Shown: piece after piece, positions 27,888-35,904 of the stretch
Layout of the letters: every line of letters begins with the position of its first letter
Position numbering within the stretch: the stretch's first letter is position 1
NCBI GenBank assembly: GCA_902566365.1
Contig: CACFIH010000001.1
Span: 104,537-163,202 of the forward strand
Origin: an uncultured Pelagibacteraceae bacterium
Lineage (GTDB): Bacteria; Pseudomonadota; Alphaproteobacteria; Pelagibacterales; Pelagibacteraceae
Length of the DNA stretch: 58,666 bases
Direction: 5' to 3'
Notes under the pieces: generated by a model
Told to the model about the DNA's origin: nothing
What the model saw: the letters and a program-made list of their open reading frames with translations, nothing else
Databases searched by the model: none
Program-made: the position numbers and the translations under genes

Positions 27888-28901
27888 ATGGACAATCTAA
27901 AAAAACTAGGGCTTTCAGCTTTAGCAGGTTCACTTGTTGCATTCTCAGCAAACGCTGGTGAGTTAGCAGTAAGTGGTGGTGCCAAAATTTCTTACACTGG
28001 AGCACAAGGTGAAGAAGATGATGGTAACGACGGTAACAGATTTGGTATGCAAAGATTAGTTACAATGTCTGGTTCAGGTGAATTAGACAATGGTATGACA
28101 GTATCTTTAGTACACACTTTTGCTACTGCAACTGGAGATGGATCTACATCAGCAATTACGCTTGATATGGGTTCAATGGGTACACTAGGTTATGGACAAG
28201 ATTCATACCAAGTTGGTATCTCTAAAATCGACGATATTATTCCAACAGCAGAGGAAGAAGTATCTAACGGTTTAGGTTTAACAGCAACTGAGTCAGAAGG
28301 TTCAACAGCTGTAAACGGTAACACTTATGAAGTTGACTTAGGTGGTAATGGTTTCAACTATACTATCTCAGCGGACATGGCGACTGTAGTTATTGGTTTC
28401 GCACCAAGAGGTGTTGATACTTTAAACGACGACGGTGCTAAAGGTGGTACTGATGGTGATGGATCTGATAGTTCAATCCACGCTGTAATCACTCCAATGG
28501 ACGGTTTAACAATCGTTGCTGGTACTGGTGAAAGAGTAAATGGTAATCAAATGGATGATTTAGAAACATTTGGTCTTACTTACACTTATGGTCCAGTTTC
28601 AGCTGGTCTTCAAGTATCAGAAATTGACTATGCAGCAGCTAACTCAGGTATAGCTAGAGATGCTGAGACTACTTACATGGGTCTTGCATTTGCAGTAAAC
28701 GAAAACTTCTCAATTTCTTACGGTGAACAAGAGACAGAACTTGATGGCGTATCAGTAGATCAAGAATTATCAGGTATGTCTGTTGGTTACTCAATGGGTG
28801 GTATTTCGTTAAAAGCTCACCAAAATAAAGGTGAAGGCATGGGTGGTACTACATCTAACGAATCTGAGCACACTGAGATCAGTGTATCTTTTGCGTTTTA
28901 A
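27888..28901 (+). CDS. Outer-membrane porin
   Basis: A 337-residue protein with a signal peptide cleaved after residue 23 (FSANA), then a porin-like beta-barrel sequence: alternating hydrophobic strands, Gly/Asp/Asn-rich loops and a C-terminal aromatic ending SVSFAF. The start pattern GELAVSGGAKISYTG matches general porins. Codon choice differs from the neighbours: many C-ending codons (AAC, GAC, TTC, TAC) and GGT, as expected for a very highly expressed gene. It has its own leader with a strong ribosome binding site and its own terminator. Substrate range cannot be told from sequence. Confidence 0.88.
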   Translation: MDNLKKLGLSALAGSLVAFSANAGELAVSGGAKISYTGAQGEEDDGNDGNRFGMQRLVTMSGSGELDNGMTVSLVHTFATATGDGSTSAITLDMGSMGTLGYGQDSYQVGISKIDDIIPTAEEEVSNGLGLTATESEGSTAVNGNTYEVDLGGNGFNYTISADMATVVIGFAPRGVDTLNDDGAKGGTDGDGSDSSIHAVITPMDGLTIVAGTGERVNGNQMDDLETFGLTYTYGPVSAGLQVSEIDYAAANSGIARDAETTYMGLAFAVNENFSISYGEQETELDGVSVDQELSGMSVGYSMGGISLKAHQNKGEGMGGTTSNESEHTEISVSFAF

Positions 28902-28922
28902 TTAGAACCATACATTAAATTT

Positions 28923-28955
28923 AAAAAGGGCCCTGTTTATCAGGGCCTTTTTTTT
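28923..28955 (+). terminator. Rho-independent terminator after the porin gene
   Basis: A GGCCCTG stem (within 28928-28935) pairs with CAGGGCC (28941-28947) over a TTTAT loop, flanked by A's upstream and a run of eight or more T's. The stem is GC-rich against an AT-rich background. The A/T flanks make it usable from both sides, so it may also end the convergent sulfotransferase transcript whose stop codon is at 28954. Confidence 0.92.
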
Positions 28956-30501
28956 AATCTTTAATTTTTTTTAGAAATTCCAAAGAACTATCGTATTTAT
29001 CACTTAATTTAACTGAAGTCTTATAAATTGGCTTTCTAGCTTGGGAAATACTAACAGTTTTAATGCCAGTATCATTTTTAGTAAAATCTATGCAATTTTC
29101 TTCCCAGGAAAGATTACAAAAATTAATCAATTTTTTTGTTTCATTAATTTGATCACTAACTAAATTTTCATATTCACAATCATAAATTTGATTTGGTAAT
29201 TTTTGATGCCAGAAAGTCATTAAATCATTATACATTTGAATGAACTCTACCAAAGTATCCTGATTGTAGCTCCAAGGTAAAGACCCTCCATCAAATACAT
29301 TTTTGTAGATAGATAAAGCTGTATCTTTTAGATTTCTCTTACAATGAATAATTTTTGATAACGGAAAAAGCATTTTGATAAAACCTATCCATCTAAAATT
29401 AAGTGGTGCTTTATCTAAAATAATTTTCTTATTAAATTGTCTAAATTTGTCATATGTTTGATTTGATAATTTTCTAAAATTAGAATTTCCATCAAAATTT
29501 TGCTCAAATATTTTTAAAAATTCTTCTTCAAATATTTCTTTATTAAATAAATCATTCAAAATAGTAAGTTCTCCAGCACCATAAACCTTAGAATGTGATG
29601 ATATAATTTGATGTGTCAGAGTTGTGCCAGATCTTGGTAGGCCAACTATGAAGATTAAGTTGGGCTCTGTATATGATTCCAAATCTTTAAAATTAAAATT
29701 TTTAAAATGTTCTTTTATAATTTCAAATATTTTTTTTTCGGTACTAAATTTATAATGATTTAATAAGCTGAAATACAAATCATTAGCTTTGATAAAATAT
29801 TTTGCAGACTCAGAATGATCTTTTATATCAGCATATGATTTTCCTATAGCAAAATTAAGAAAAGCCAATCCCTCTTTGGTAATATTAGTATTAGAGAGTT
29901 TACTAATCATAGCGTCTCTATGTTCATCGTTTTCTTTGTAAGTATGAATGCTGCTATACATGTGATCCGCAGAAGCATTATTTGGAAATTTAGCATTCAT
30001 TTCAAGTAATAGTTTTTTTGATTGTTCAAATTTGTTTCCAATCTGATATGCACCTGCTAAGTTTTTAAGAATAGTCTCATTTTTATCGTTTATTTTGTAA
30101 GCTTTTTCATACAATACAATTGCTTCATCATTTTGATTTCTCTCTCTTTTAACATTTGCTAAATTACATAAAGCAATAAAGCTTTTCTCATTTTGCTCGA
30201 GAGCTAATGTTAAAAATTTTTCTGCTTCTTCATATCTTCCTAACACTCGATAAAGTGCACCAATATTTGATAAAATTGAAATATTACTTGGAAATTTTTT
30301 TAAGCCTTTTCTAAAAATATCCTCAGCTAAATCATTTTTTCCTAATTGTCTGTAAGATAACCCAATTAGATTATAGAATGGAACTTGAGAATTATCTTTT
30401 TTTAATAAGACTTTTGTCTTTTCTATTACTTTTTCATAATTTCCTGCAGCAAAATAATTTTGAATTTTTTTAAATTCTTTTTTTATAAACTCTACATCCA
30501 T
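28954..30501 (-). CDS. TPR-repeat sulfotransferase
   Basis: A 515-residue two-part protein. Residues about 10-210 are tandem tetratricopeptide repeats (for example YNLIGLSYRQLGKNDLAEDIF, and similar units at 75-170). Residues about 280-515 are a PAPS-dependent sulfotransferase: the 5'-phosphosulfate loop VGLPRSGTT is at 286-294, and the 3'-phosphate region includes KIIHCKRNLKDTALSIYKN. The acceptor is unknown; a cell-surface or protein-tyrosine target is possible. It ends in the porin terminator and overlaps the thiE-like gene by 10 bases. Confidence 0.9.
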   Translation of the reverse strand: MDVEFIKKEFKKIQNYFAAGNYEKVIEKTKVLLKKDNSQVPFYNLIGLSYRQLGKNDLAEDIFRKGLKKFPSNISILSNIGALYRVLGRYEEAEKFLTLALEQNEKSFIALCNLANVKRERNQNDEAIVLYEKAYKINDKNETILKNLAGAYQIGNKFEQSKKLLLEMNAKFPNNASADHMYSSIHTYKENDEHRDAMISKLSNTNITKEGLAFLNFAIGKSYADIKDHSESAKYFIKANDLYFSLLNHYKFSTEKKIFEIIKEHFKNFNFKDLESYTEPNLIFIVGLPRSGTTLTHQIISSHSKVYGAGELTILNDLFNKEIFEEEFLKIFEQNFDGNSNFRKLSNQTYDKFRQFNKKIILDKAPLNFRWIGFIKMLFPLSKIIHCKRNLKDTALSIYKNVFDGGSLPWSYNQDTLVEFIQMYNDLMTFWHQKLPNQIYDCEYENLVSDQINETKKLINFCNLSWEENCIDFTKNDTGIKTVSISQARKPIYKTSVKLSDKYDSSLEFLKKIKD

Positions 30502-31052
30502 AACTTTATAAATTTTTTATCATTGAACAATCTTATACCTGCTATTCCATCAATATTAAGTAATTTTATTAGTTTTATATTATTTGGATTTATACCACCC
30601 AAACATACAATTTTTTTATCAGTTTTTTTTTTGAGGTTTAGAAACTTATATAAACCTAAAAATTTATTGTTTTTATTGGTTAAAAAAAGAGGTGACAAAA
30701 AGATATGACTAACATTTTGTTTTTCTTTATCTCTTATTTCTTTTAAATTATGTGCTGATCCTATTAGTTTAAAATTTTTTTTTTTGGAAAAAGTATTATG
30801 AAAAATATCCTTATTGAAAGAAGGTATATATGCTCCATCTAAATTAAGTTTTATTGCGAGTTTAATATTATTACTTAAATAAAATCCAATACCTTTTTTC
30901 TTGCATAGTTTTTTAATTTTAATAATTAGATTTTCATCTATTGGATTTGTATAATTTCTATATATTATAGAGGTATTTTTTGATAAGTTAGTCATAAACT
31001 TTGAGTCATAAGTGTTAATATAACAAAAAAACTTAGTATTTCTAAAATGCAT
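30492..31052 (-). CDS. Thiamine phosphate synthase / TenI-like protein
   Basis: A 186-residue half-length TIM-barrel. Family features are LDGAYIPSF, KLIGSAHNLKEI, the SHIFLSPLFLT phosphate segment and the CLGGINPNNIKLI-IDGIAGIRLF phosphate-binding end. Thiamine phosphate synthases join the thiazole and pyrimidine halves; several SAR11 lack a full pathway, so a salvage or TenI-like role is possible. The start at 31052 shares the ATGCAT palindrome with the divergent PLP gene; an internal ATG at 30998 is an alternative start. Confidence 0.8.
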   Translation of the reverse strand: MHFRNTKFFCYINTYDSKFMTNLSKNTSIIYRNYTNPIDENLIIKIKKLCKKKGIGFYLSNNIKLAIKLNLDGAYIPSFNKDIFHNTFSKKKNFKLIGSAHNLKEIRDKEKQNVSHIFLSPLFLTNKNNKFLGLYKFLNLKKKTDKKIVCLGGINPNNIKLIKLLNIDGIAGIRLFNDKKFIKLWM

Positions 31053-31706
31053 AATATTGTTAATAACTTAAAAGATATTGAAAACCAATTAAACCTTTCT
31101 TTAACTTCGAAAAATATACTAATTCCTAAAATTATTGCTGTCAGTAAAACTTTTCCAATTAATAAAATTATGCCACTTATAAATGAAGGCCATATTCATT
31201 ATGGTGAAAATAAAATACAGGAGGCATTGGAGAAGTGGCCTGAAATCAAGGAAAAATTTCCCCGAATAAAACTTCATATGTTAGGTAAAATTCAAACAAA
31301 TAAAGTTAAATTCATAATACCACTTTTTGATTTTGTTCATTCGCTCGATAATTTTAAATTGGCTGAAAAAATTGCTAATGAACAGATTAAAAAAAATAAA
31401 AAAATTAAAATTTTCATCCAGGTAAATATTGGAAATGAACAACAAAAGAATGGAATTGACATCGATAAATTAGATAATTTTTACAACGAGTGTTCCAAAA
31501 ATTTAGGTTTAGATATAATTGGTTTGATGTGTTTGCCGCCACAATTGGATGATCCACTGAAATTTTTTAAAAAAATGTTAGAATTAAAGAACAAATTAAA
31601 TTTAAATGAATTAAGTATGGGTATGTCTAATGATTATCTTCTAGCAGCTAAGTCAAGTTCAACCTTCTTGAGAATTGGTTCAAAAATTTTTGGAGCAAGA
31701 AATTAA
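31047..31706 (+). CDS. YggS-family pyridoxal phosphate homeostasis protein
   Basis: A 219-residue alanine-racemase-fold protein. The PLP-binding lysine is in IIAVSKTFP, followed by HYGENKIQEALEKW and LHMLGKIQTNKVK. LIGLMCLPP and SMGMSNDYLLAAKSSSTFLRIGSKIFG at the end complete the family pattern. It buffers free PLP and balances B6 vitamers. Start codon forms ATGCAT with that of the divergent thiE-like gene. Confidence 0.96.
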   Translation: MHNIVNNLKDIENQLNLSLTSKNILIPKIIAVSKTFPINKIMPLINEGHIHYGENKIQEALEKWPEIKEKFPRIKLHMLGKIQTNKVKFIIPLFDFVHSLDNFKLAEKIANEQIKKNKKIKIFIQVNIGNEQQKNGIDIDKLDNFYNECSKNLGLDIIGLMCLPPQLDDPLKFFKKMLELKNKLNLNELSMGMSNDYLLAAKSSSTFLRIGSKIFGARN

Positions 31707-32195
31707 TCAAATTTTGATAAAAGTATTTTTTTTCAATAATCTTAATAAGATTTCAAAATCATTTTTCTTTATAGCTATGCAGCCTGCGGTAGGGTTGTAA
31801 TTTTTGGTTAAGTGTAAAAAAATTGCACTTCCTTTACCTTTAATGATTTTTTTCATATTATAATCTAAAACGATAATGTAATCATATTTACTATCTTTTC
31901 TATAAAGTTTTTCATGTTTACATTTTTTCCTAATATCAATAAGTTTATTATAATATTTATTTTTAATATCGTTACACCATCCCATTGTTTTTGAAATTTG
32001 TTTACTTCTTATATTAATTTTTCCTAATTCAACTTTGTCTGCTCTATAAAAAACTTCTTTTAATTTGAAAATTCCTTTAGGAGTAGTTAGATCTCCCTCC
32101 TTTTTTTTTCTAGTTATTCCATTTTTTCCTATTGAACATCTAAATTGAAATTCGTCAGCTTCAAGTGTATGTTTATTTTTAAGTTTAAGAATCAT
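31707..32195 (-). CDS. L,D-transpeptidase-fold (YkuD) protein
   Basis: A 162-residue YkuD-domain protein. The family's substrate loop CSIGKNGITRKKKEGDLTTPKGIF and the catalytic segment with H129 and C139 (HLTKNYNPTAGCIAI) are clear. The usual S/T-H-G-C is T-A-G-C here, so the histidine before the Gly-Cys is replaced. No signal peptide is visible, although canonical family members act on periplasmic peptidoglycan. It lies 5 bases from the divergent winged-helix gene. Confidence 0.87.
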   Translation of the reverse strand: MILKLKNKHTLEADEFQFRCSIGKNGITRKKKEGDLTTPKGIFKLKEVFYRADKVELGKINIRSKQISKTMGWCNDIKNKYYNKLIDIRKKCKHEKLYRKDSKYDYIIVLDYNMKKIIKGKGSAIFLHLTKNYNPTAGCIAIKKNDFEILLRLLKKNTFIKI

Positions 32196-32200
32196 ATTTA

Positions 32201-32773
32201 ATGAATAAACAAAAAATTTTTACAGTTAATTGTAAAGAATTGTATAATATTTTAGATGAAATAAAAGATCTATTAAATTTCAATTTTGAATTTTTAGATA
32301 TAAGAAAAATTTCTAATGAAGACCTTAATGAATCTTTATTTTTGGCATTGAGTAAAGAGAAATCAAAAATAGAAAAAGTTTTAAGTCCAAACAAGATTAT
32401 TTATATTGAAAATTTACCCATAACTTTACCTAAATTAATTGAAATTATAAATATTTTTAGCCTTAGATTTAATTTTCAATCCCAATCTGAAATTAAGATA
32501 AAAAATTATAAAATAGATTTAAATAACAGAAAAATATCTAATGATAAAAATGAGTTGAGGTTAACTGAAAGGGAAATTGAAATAATTTTATTTTTAAACA
32601 ATAAAAAGACATCTCAAAATGTAGATTCCTTACAAACTGAAATTTGGAAACAAAAAAAGGAATTAGAAACACATACCGTTGAGACACATATTTATAGATT
32701 AAGAAGAAAAATCAGCGAGAAATTTGATGATAAAAATTTCATAAAAAGTGATCAAAATGGATATTTTATTTGA
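32201..32773 (+). CDS. Winged-helix (OmpR/PhoB-type) protein with a degenerate receiver-like domain
   Basis: A 190-residue protein. Residues about 98-190 match the Trans_reg_C fold: LRLTEREIEIILFLNNKK, a TEIWKQ turn, the recognition helix VETHIYRLRRKISEK and the final SDQNGYF hairpin. Residues 1-95 resemble the alpha/beta layout of a receiver but lack a visible phospho-acceptor Asp or acidic pocket. A stand-alone regulator with no kinase nearby; the sharing of a 5-base gap with the YkuD gene suggests it may regulate that gene and itself (inference). Confidence 0.8.
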   Translation: MNKQKIFTVNCKELYNILDEIKDLLNFNFEFLDIRKISNEDLNESLFLALSKEKSKIEKVLSPNKIIYIENLPITLPKLIEIINIFSLRFNFQSQSEIKIKNYKIDLNNRKISNDKNELRLTEREIEIILFLNNKKTSQNVDSLQTEIWKQKKELETHTVETHIYRLRRKISEKFDDKNFIKSDQNGYFI

Positions 32774-33371
32774 TGATATCAACATTAAAACTGATAACAA
32801 TTCTGTCATCATCTGAAAGGTTTTCTTCTACAGAATGCTGTAAGTAAGCTGGAAATATAAGTAATTTTCCTTCTTCAGGTTCCATCTTAATTGCTTCACT
32901 AGAAATTTCATTATATTGATTAATTGGAGGATGATACATTGTCTTAACTTCTTTAGGGTCAAAAAAAGTTATTCTGCCTGAATTTTTTTTTGCTTTTACA
33001 TAATAAGCAGCACTCAAAAGTGAATTGGGATGAGCGTGCCTGATGTTAAAGGTATGTTTTTTATTAATTATAGACCACATATTTAAAATGATCACATTTT
33101 TTGGCTCGCACTTCCAACTCATTGAGTTAGAAATAATTTTGTATAGGTAATCGCTAAAACTAGAAATAAATTTTTTAAGAACTGGTGAATTTTTCACATT
33201 AAAAAATGGTGAATGCCAACCACCTGAATTTGATTTAACTTGTCCTTTAGGATCATCTTTTTGTAAATCATAAATATATTTTTCAAGTTCTTTATTGAGT
33301 TGTTCATAATTATCTAATTTTTTTTCGAACACTGGAACTGGAAATAATTTATTTACTTGAATTTTAGTCAT
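32766..33371 (-). CDS. 2OG-Fe(II) oxygenase-like protein (TIGR02466 family)
   Basis: A 201-residue protein with the family core: LFPVPVFEKKLDN at the start, then HAHPNSLLSAAYYVKAKKNSGRITFFDP, and the second metal-region EEGKLLIFPAYLQHSVEENLSDDDRIVISFN with the conserved His and Arg. The family is widespread in marine bacteria and phages and has no established substrate. It is the last gene of a co-directional chain behind the adenosine kinase gene (3-base gap) and overlaps the winged-helix gene by 8 bases. Confidence 0.82.
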   Translation of the reverse strand: MTKIQVNKLFPVPVFEKKLDNYEQLNKELEKYIYDLQKDDPKGQVKSNSGGWHSPFFNVKNSPVLKKFISSFSDYLYKIISNSMSWKCEPKNVIILNMWSIINKKHTFNIRHAHPNSLLSAAYYVKAKKNSGRITFFDPKEVKTMYHPPINQYNEISSEAIKMEPEEGKLLIFPAYLQHSVEENLSDDDRIVISFNVDIIK

Positions 33372-33374
33372 AAT

Positions 33375-34301
33375 TTATAATCTTGCTCCCAAAGTTTGAA
33401 TAATTCTAGTAGATAAATTAGTTCCGTGTTTGAGACTTTCAGTTGTACCTAATTTATTTAAGTAACCATGTAGATAGCCAGCTGCAAATAAATCACCAGC
33501 ACCAGTAAGGTCAATAATTTTCAAATTTGAATTTGCCGCGCATTGAAATATTTTTCCATTATCAATTGACATTGAACCATTAGCTCCTCGAGTGATAACT
33601 ATATGTTTTTTGATTTGTTTTGCAAACGAAATTACTTCTTCAAATGATTTAGCGCCAATTAGAGAAAATATTTCTTGTTCATTAGCAAATGTAATATCAA
33701 TTTTATTCTTCACTAAGTCTAAAAATTCATTTTTGTGTCTTTCTACACAAAAGAGATCTGACAAAGACATAGCCACTTTATTTGAAGTTTTAATGGCTTT
33801 TTCAAATGCTTTTTTTGGTCCTCCGTTGTCCCATAAATATCCTTCTAAAAAAGTAATTTCACTTTTTTGTATATCAGTCTCATTTATATCATTTTCATTT
33901 ATTTTTCCTGCAGTTCCTAAATAGGTACACATTGTTCTTTCTGAGTCTGGTGTAATTAAGATTAAACAACTGCCTGTTGAGAGTTTTTCTTTCTTCTTAG
34001 AATATAAATATTTAACATTTTCTTTATTTAAACCGTTCTCATAATTTTTACCAAGTTGGTCGTCACTAATTTTTCCAATAAAACCAACATCATTACCAAG
34101 TTGAGATAATCCTACAATGGAGTTTGCAACAGACCCACCTGAAACAGTTTCATCAATTTTTAATTTGGATAATAAATCTTTGAATTCATTTTCATCAATT
34201 AACTTCATTGTGCTTTTAGTAAGAGAGTGTCTTTTTAGAAATTCCTCTGACACTTTACATATGACATCAATTATAGCGTTACCAATTCCTATAACTTTCA
34301 T
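33375..34301 (-). CDS. PfkB-family carbohydrate/adenosine kinase
   Basis: A 308-residue ribokinase-fold enzyme. The N-terminal IGIGNAIIDVIC, the SGGSVANSIVGLSQLG substrate loop and the C-terminal LTGAGDLFAAGYLHG with the catalytic Asp are diagnostic. Close homologues in Alphaproteobacteria are annotated adenosine kinase, which is likely but not proven from motifs. Three bases separate it from each neighbour (nth upstream, oxygenase downstream). Confidence 0.88.
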   Translation of the reverse strand: MKVIGIGNAIIDVICKVSEEFLKRHSLTKSTMKLIDENEFKDLLSKLKIDETVSGGSVANSIVGLSQLGNDVGFIGKISDDQLGKNYENGLNKENVKYLYSKKKEKLSTGSCLILITPDSERTMCTYLGTAGKINENDINETDIQKSEITFLEGYLWDNGGPKKAFEKAIKTSNKVAMSLSDLFCVERHKNEFLDLVKNKIDITFANEQEIFSLIGAKSFEEVISFAKQIKKHIVITRGANGSMSIDNGKIFQCAANSNLKIIDLTGAGDLFAAGYLHGYLNKLGTTESLKHGTNLSTRIIQTLGARL

Positions 34302-34304
34302 TTA

Positions 34305-34958
34305 TCAAGCTTTATTTGTATATAACGGTTTTTTTCTTTTAGGATAACAAGTAGTACATATTTTACAAGTTAAACCATAGCAATCTCTTGCCTTACAATA
34401 CTCTCTTCCATAAAAAATTATTTGAAGATGAAGTTTGTTCCAAGATTTTTTTGGAAATAATCTTTTTAGATCTTTTTCAGTTTGTATGACGTTGTTTCCA
34501 TTGGTCAAACCCCACCTTTGAGCTAAACGATGAATGTGTGTATCAACTGGAAATGCTGGATAACCAAAGCCTTGAGACATTACAACACTAGCTGTTTTAT
34601 GCCCAACTCCTGGAAGCTGTTCTAGCTCATTAAAAGTTTTTGGAACATTTCCATTATATTTCTCAACTAATATTTTAGACAAATTAAAAATGCTTTTTGC
34701 TTTAATTCTGAATATTCCGATTCGCTTAATAAGCTTTTCAATTTTATTTCGGCCAAGTTTAATAAAATGTTCTGGTTTATAATATTTAGGATAAATATTT
34801 TTTGTTACATTGTTTACATTTACATCAGTACACTGCGCAGACAAAAGAACTGATATCAATAATGTAAAAACATTTCTACTTTTTAATGGAACTTTAATAT
34901 CTGGATAAATTTTATTTAAGATTTTTGATATTTTTTTTGCTCGTTGAATTTCATTCAT
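34305..34958 (-). CDS. nth: Endonuclease III (DNA glycosylase/AP lyase)
   Basis: From the chosen ATG at 34958, which overlaps the TAA of dapB (TAATG), the protein has 217 residues, standard for the family; the open frame extends upstream but into dapB coding sequence. The helix-hairpin-helix LEQLPGVGHKTASVV carries the catalytic Lys and the following DTHIHRLAQRWG the catalytic Asp. The four-Cys iron-sulfur loop is present but irregular: cysteines in GREYCKARDCYGLTCKICTTC do not follow the classical C-x6-C-x2-C-x5-C spacing. Confidence 0.93.
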   Translation of the reverse strand: MNEIQRAKKISKILNKIYPDIKVPLKSRNVFTLLISVLLSAQCTDVNVNNVTKNIYPKYYKPEHFIKLGRNKIEKLIKRIGIFRIKAKSIFNLSKILVEKYNGNVPKTFNELEQLPGVGHKTASVVMSQGFGYPAFPVDTHIHRLAQRWGLTNGNNVIQTEKDLKRLFPKKSWNKLHLQIIFYGREYCKARDCYGLTCKICTTCYPKRKKPLYTNKA

Positions 34959-35734
34959 TATTTGAAATTCATAAGATCTCTCATTGAGTAAAGCCCAGCT
35001 TTTTTCGTCATTAACCATTTAGCTGCCGATAAAGCACCTTCAGAGTATAAAGCTCTGTCAAAAGCTTCATGGTTTAAAGTTATTATTTCTTTACCACTTG
35101 AGAATTTTACTTCATGTTCACCGATTATTTCACCTTTTCTTACAGAATTAAAGTTTATTTTATTTCCATACGGAAAAGTTTTTTTATTAAGGTATTTTTT
35201 TCCTATTAAACTATAAAAATTTTTATTTTTTCCAGTAGCAATTCCTCTTCCTAACATTAAGGCTGTTCCTGAAGGATAATCTTTTTTATGTTTGTGGTGT
35301 ATTTCAAATATTTTACTGAGAAAGTTTTTATCAAGTGAGCCGGAGGCTATTTCAGTTAAATACATTAGCAAATTTATACCTAAGCTCATATTACCAGCTT
35401 TTAAAATTGGAATTTTCTTCGAATAATTTTTAATTAATAACTCTTCCTTCTTTGAAAACCCGGTAGTTCCAATTACTAATCTTTTTTTTAATTTTATAGC
35501 AATTTTAAGAACTTCCAAGGTACATTTAGGAACAGAAAAATCTATGATTAGATTTGTTTTTTTTAAAGTATTTATACTATTTCTCTTAATTTGAATTCCG
35601 TGAATTTTTTTATTTATTTCCTTACTTTCTGTTAGAGCAATTAATTTAAAATTTTTATCTAACTTTACAGACTTAATTAATTGTTGACCCATTCGTCCCA
35701 TACATCCAGTAATACCTAAGTTAATTTTTTTCAT
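34958..35734 (-). CDS. dapB: 4-hydroxy-tetrahydrodipicolinate reductase DapB
   Basis: From the ATG at 35734 the protein has 258 residues: NLGITGCMGRMGQ nucleotide loop, IGTTGFSK, and the signature EIHHKHKKDYPSGTALML with catalytic His and Lys. It reduces HTPA in lysine and diaminopimelate synthesis. The longer frame starting at 35785 would overlap the upstream small gene. The chosen ATG shares bases with that gene's TAA (TAATG), so the two are coupled. It is followed by nth with the same kind of overlap. Confidence 0.97.
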   Translation of the reverse strand: MKKINLGITGCMGRMGQQLIKSVKLDKNFKLIALTESKEINKKIHGIQIKRNSINTLKKTNLIIDFSVPKCTLEVLKIAIKLKKRLVIGTTGFSKKEELLIKNYSKKIPILKAGNMSLGINLLMYLTEIASGSLDKNFLSKIFEIHHKHKKDYPSGTALMLGRGIATGKNKNFYSLIGKKYLNKKTFPYGNKINFNSVRKGEIIGEHEVKFSSGKEIITLNHEAFDRALYSEGALSAAKWLMTKKAGLYSMRDLMNFK

Positions 35735-35901
35735 TAGAAAATTAAATTTAAAATTATCATAAGAAATATTACAATAATACCCCAAATACTTAAATTTTTT
35801 AAAAATATTTTTTTGTTAGTATTAGTTCTAAAGAAATTTGGAAGAACTAATATTAATACTGCAATTAAAGTAAAAGCTGAAATTATTTTATCCAAAATCA
35901 T
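35734..35901 (-). CDS. Small membrane protein, 55 residues, between dnaJ and dapB
   Basis: ATG at 35901 opens a 55-codon frame ending at TAA 35736-35734. The start is 3 bases after the dnaJ stop, and the stop overlaps the dapB ATG by one base. The sequence has two hydrophobic stretches, residues about 6-23 (IISAFTLIAVLILVLPNF) and 39-55 (SIWGIIVIFLMIILNLI), joined by a basic loop (RTNTNKKIFLKN), predicting a two-helix inner-membrane hairpin with the loop in the cytoplasm. No family is recognised. Exact fit between two genes argues that it is translated. Confidence 0.72.
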   Translation of the reverse strand: MILDKIISAFTLIAVLILVLPNFFRTNTNKKIFLKNLSIWGIIVIFLMIILNLIF

Positions 35902-35904
35902 ATT

